In this document: positions 61,600 through 64,000 of the stretch, piece by piece | Layout of the letters: every line of letters begins with the position of its first letter | How positions within the stretch are numbered: position 1 is the first letter of the stretch | NCBI RefSeq assembly: GCF_001601575.1 | Contig: NZ_LOHZ01000025.1 | Coordinates: 1-64,000 of the forward strand | Direction of reading: 5' to 3' | From: Thermovenabulum gondwanense | Lineage (GTDB): Bacteria; Bacillota; Thermosediminibacteria; Thermosediminibacterales; Thermosediminibacteraceae | Length of the DNA stretch: 64,000 nucleotides | Notes under the pieces: generated by a model | The model's input: the letters and a program-made list of their open reading frames with translations, nothing else | The model's database searches: none | What the model was told of the DNA's origin: nothing | Position numbers and translations under genes: made by a program

Positions 61600-62496
61600 A
61601 TGGTAAGGGTAAAAGTTCCTGCTACTATAGCAAATTTGGGTCCGGGTTTTGATACCCTCGGAGTAGCTGTTTCCCTTTTTAATATAATAGAAATGAATTT
61701 TTCTGATGAGTTAAAAATAGAGGTGTTAAATGAAGGTAAAAATATTTTACCTGAGAATGAAGTAAATCTGGTTTACCAATCGGCAAAAAAAGTAATAGAC
61801 CGTTTTGGTTTTGAAAGAAAATTACATATAAGACTAATAAATAATATTCCGCTTGCCAGGGGACTTGGTAGTAGTGCTGCTGCAATTGTTGGTGGTGTCG
61901 TAGCTGTAAATGAACTTTTGGGAAAACCCCTTTCAATGGACGAAATTATCAACATAGCTACAAATATAGAAGGGCATCCCGATAATGTAGTTCCGGCTCT
62001 TTTAGGGGGTTTCACCGTTTCCCTGTTTGATGGAGAAAAGGTTTTTTATAAAAAATTTAGTTTACCTGAAAAAGAACTGTGTTTTGTTGTTGCAGTACCC
62101 CAATTTCATTTAAAAACCTCCGATGCAAGAAAGGTACTGCCTGAGAAAATTTCATTAAAAGATGCAGTTTACAATATGAGCAGAACTGCACTCTTCGTTG
62201 CGTGTGTGGCACAAAAGGACTTTTCCTTTTTGGATGTGCTCTGCAGGGATAAATTGCACCAACCTTACAGAAGTTCTCTAATACCGGGTATGGAGGAAAT
62301 TATAAATAGAGGAATGGAAAAAGGACTTTTAAGTGTTTTTTTAAGCGGTGCAGGTCCTTCGATTGCAGGAATATGTGATAAAAAAGATGCGGAGAAAGCA
62401 GGGAAGTTTATGGTAGGCACTTTTAACAATTTTGGCATAAAAGCAAAATACTTGATTTTGAATCCCTGTAATGAGGGAGTAAGTGTATGCACTTAA
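61600..62496 (+). CDS. thrB: Homoserine kinase
   Basis: A GHMP-family kinase of 298 aa phosphorylating homoserine. The N-terminal VRVKVPATIANLGPGFDTLGVAV, the ATP loop NNIPLARGLGSSAAAIVGGV, NIEGHPDNVVPALLGGFTVS and the C-terminal SVFLSGAGPSIAGI motif are complete. ATG 61600 sits 9 bases from AAAGGA; an ATG at 61594 is closer than usual. It ends the threonine operon at a 24-bp-stem terminator. Confidence 0.95.
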   Translation: MVRVKVPATIANLGPGFDTLGVAVSLFNIIEMNFSDELKIEVLNEGKNILPENEVNLVYQSAKKVIDRFGFERKLHIRLINNIPLARGLGSSAAAIVGGVVAVNELLGKPLSMDEIINIATNIEGHPDNVVPALLGGFTVSLFDGEKVFYKKFSLPEKELCFVVAVPQFHLKTSDARKVLPEKISLKDAVYNMSRTALFVACVAQKDFSFLDVLCRDKLHQPYRSSLIPGMEEIINRGMEKGLLSVFLSGAGPSIAGICDKKDAEKAGKFMVGTFNNFGIKAKYLILNPCNEGVSVCT

Positions 62497-62524
62497 TATC
62501 GGAAAGAAATAAAAATATTATAAT

Positions 62525-62577
62525 AAAAAAGTAATAAATGAGGCAGGTAATAAACCTGCCTCATTTATTACTTTTTT
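62525..62577. terminator. Very long bidirectional terminator
   Basis: A perfect 24-bp stem (62525-62548 pairs with 62554-62577; core AATGAGGCAGGT / ACCTGCCTCATT) has a 5-base loop AATAA and A6/T6 ends on both sides. It serves thrB on the plus strand and tRNA-Pro on the minus strand. Confidence 0.95.
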
Positions 62578-62603
62578 ATACTAAATAATTGCTAAAATAA
62601 AAA

Positions 62604-62680
<77 letters not shown>

Positions 62681-62854
62681 ATTAACTACAGGTATTATTA
62701 TAATTGATATTTATAAATTTTGCAAGGGCATAACAAAATTTTTTGGTAAGACAATTTATATAGTTTTTTAAAAGGAGTTTTTCCTGTTTTGTAGAAAATA
62801 AATATTATATTTCTAAATATAATCTCTATCTATATAATCAGGAGGATATAAACT

Positions 62855-64000
62855 TTGCAGGATTTACCGCTGAAAAAATTTTTTAAAGAATTTTTTAAAA
62901 AAGTGTTTAACATAAATGAGGAAACGTATCCCGTATTAAAATCTATTTGGAATCTCGCATGGCCCGTAGTTATTGAGCAAACTCTTGCGATGGTTTCTCA
63001 GGTAGTTGATATGGCAATGGTTGGACGACTGGGCGCCACTTCTGTCGCAGCCGTTGGTTTATCGATGCAGCCTTTCATGCTTATTAATTCAATAATTATG
63101 GGCCTTTCAGTGGGTACGACTACCTTTTGTGCCCGCGCAAAAGGTGCCAAAAATGATGAAGAAGCAGGATTAGTTTTGGTGGAATCAATGATTTTTTCTT
63201 GTATACTTGGATTACTTTTGGTAATCTCGGGGTTTATATTTGCAGAAAAAATATTGGATTTTATGAATGCAGAAGAAAAGGTAAAAGAAATAGGGGCGGT
63301 TTATTTTAGAGCCATGATGCCCGGAATGATGTTTTTCTTTTTATTTACAATCATCACTGCAGCTTTAAGGGGAGTTGGAGATACAAAAACTCCAATGATT
63401 GTGAATTTACAATTAAATATCATCCATATAATACTAAATTATATTTTAATATTTGGGAAGTTTGGGATTCCTGCCTTAGGAGCGCTGGGAGCAGGTATTT
63501 CAACTTCCATATCGAGGTTTATAGGCGCACTGATTATCTTCTATAAATTAAAAAACCCAGAGGGTATTCTATATATTGAATTTTTGAAATTGGTAAAGAG
63601 ATTTAATTATGATTTATTTAAAAGGATAATATACATAAGCGTTCCAGCAGCTTTGGAAAGGATCATTAGTTCTGCAGGGCAAATGCAATATGCCAGACAA
63701 GTGGCATCCTTAGGAACGCTTTTGTATGCTGCTCATTCAATTAGTATAAATGTGGAATCTTTTTCATATATGCCGGGAATTGGTTTTGCTACGGCGGCAA
63801 CGGCATTAACCGGTTTAAAACTTGGGGCTAAGGATTTCCAGGGGGCAAGGATAAGTGTATCCATTTCGAACAGAATGGCTGTTATTACAATGGGTATAAT
63901 GGGCTTTTTATTTTTTATCTTTCCTGTATTTTTTTTAAGAATATATACCGATGATACGCAAATAATTAAAAGGGCTGTTGTGCTATTGCGAATAGTCGCT
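62855..64000 (+). CDS. MATE-family efflux transporter (partial, runs off the window)
   Basis: An open frame of 382 codons with no stop before the window end. The start is TTG 62855, 9 bases behind AGGAGG. After a lysine-rich cytoplasmic lead, the protein shows WPVVIEQTLAMVSQVVDMAMVGRLGATSVAAVGLS, SVGTTTFCARAKGA, AALRGVGDTKTPM, GALGAGISTSISR and SFSYMPGIGFATAATALTGLKLGA, typical of the twelve-helix MATE (Na+ or H+ coupled) multidrug exporters; about nine or ten helices are in the window. The substrate is unknown. The preceding 170 bases contain only a TATAAT-like hexamer at 62818-62823 without a good -35. Confidence 0.93.
   Translation, partial: MQDLPLKKFFKEFFKKVFNINEETYPVLKSIWNLAWPVVIEQTLAMVSQVVDMAMVGRLGATSVAAVGLSMQPFMLINSIIMGLSVGTTTFCARAKGAKNDEEAGLVLVESMIFSCILGLLLVISGFIFAEKILDFMNAEEKVKEIGAVYFRAMMPGMMFFFLFTIITAALRGVGDTKTPMIVNLQLNIIHIILNYILIFGKFGIPALGALGAGISTSISRFIGALIIFYKLKNPEGILYIEFLKLVKRFNYDLFKRIIYISVPAALERIISSAGQMQYARQVASLGTLLYAAHSISINVESFSYMPGIGFATAATALTGLKLGAKDFQGARISVSISNRMAVITMGIMGFLFFIFPVFFLRIYTDDTQIIKRAVVLLRIVA

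Overview
The window comes from the chromosome of an AT-rich, endospore-forming, Gram-positive anaerobe of the class Clostridia, plausibly a Thermoanaerobacterales/Thermosediminibacterales-type organism (the rank is inference). The evidence is a full set of sporulation genes (spoIIGA, sigE, sigG, spoIIP, spoIVA, a Spo0E-like phosphatase), a SCIFF-peptide radical SAM maturase, a meso-diaminopimelate-type MurE, frequent TTG/GTG starts behind strong GGAGG-type ribosome binding sites, and a glutamate-fermentation operon.

Layout. 1-240: 3' end of a 23S rRNA followed by tRNA-Asn, with no 5S rRNA between. 374-5141: small accessory genes (FmdB zinc ribbon, SCIFF maturase, Spo0E-like protein, class-III aminotransferase, an unrecognised protein, tRNA-Pro). 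5340-7902: M16 peptidase pair yfmF-yfmH. 7950-26413: a nearly uninterrupted dcw (division and cell wall) cluster, mraZ-rsmH-ftsL-pbp-murE-murF-mraY-murD-ftsW-murG-murC-murA-ftsQ-DUF881-sbp-ftsA-ftsZ, with an MraZ operator at its head and no murB or ddl. 26550-29580: spoIIGA-sigE-sigG, a small membrane protein and ylmC. 29653-42426: housekeeping and regulatory genes (two radical SAM proteins, pgeF, phoPR, pstB-phoU, DUF1614-spoIIP, two DUF3189 genes, der, gpsA). 42688-44166: spoIVA with a sigma-E-type promoter. 44461-58572: methylaspartate-pathway operon. 58760-62496: ACT protein-hom-thrC-thrB. 62604-62680: a second tRNA-Pro. 62855-end: start of a MATE transporter.

The most striking region is the methylaspartate operon (glmS-glmL-glmE-methylaspartate ammonia-lyase-citD-citE-citF-citC-citX-citG), which should convert glutamate through 3-methylaspartate, mesaconate and citramalate to acetate and pyruvate. 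It looks broken in several independent ways. The ammonia-lyase gene is split by two head-to-tail copies of an IS21-family element (2175 bp each, 4 bp apart, flanked by a CCGG duplication). citF carries a one-base frameshift, citC an in-frame TAA where serine is expected, and citD may have lost a C-terminal extension through another one-base shift. No mesaconase gene is present. The junction between the two IS copies builds a near-consensus promoter pointing into istA, and the copies differ only in a localised block, which suggests recombination between IS variants.

Other observations: a perfect 12-bp inverted repeat that would bury the sigG ribosome binding site only in read-through mRNA, with a sigma-F/G-type promoter between its arms; a pstB gene whose only well-placed start is ATA; and a SCIFF maturase with no cysteine-rich precursor beside it.
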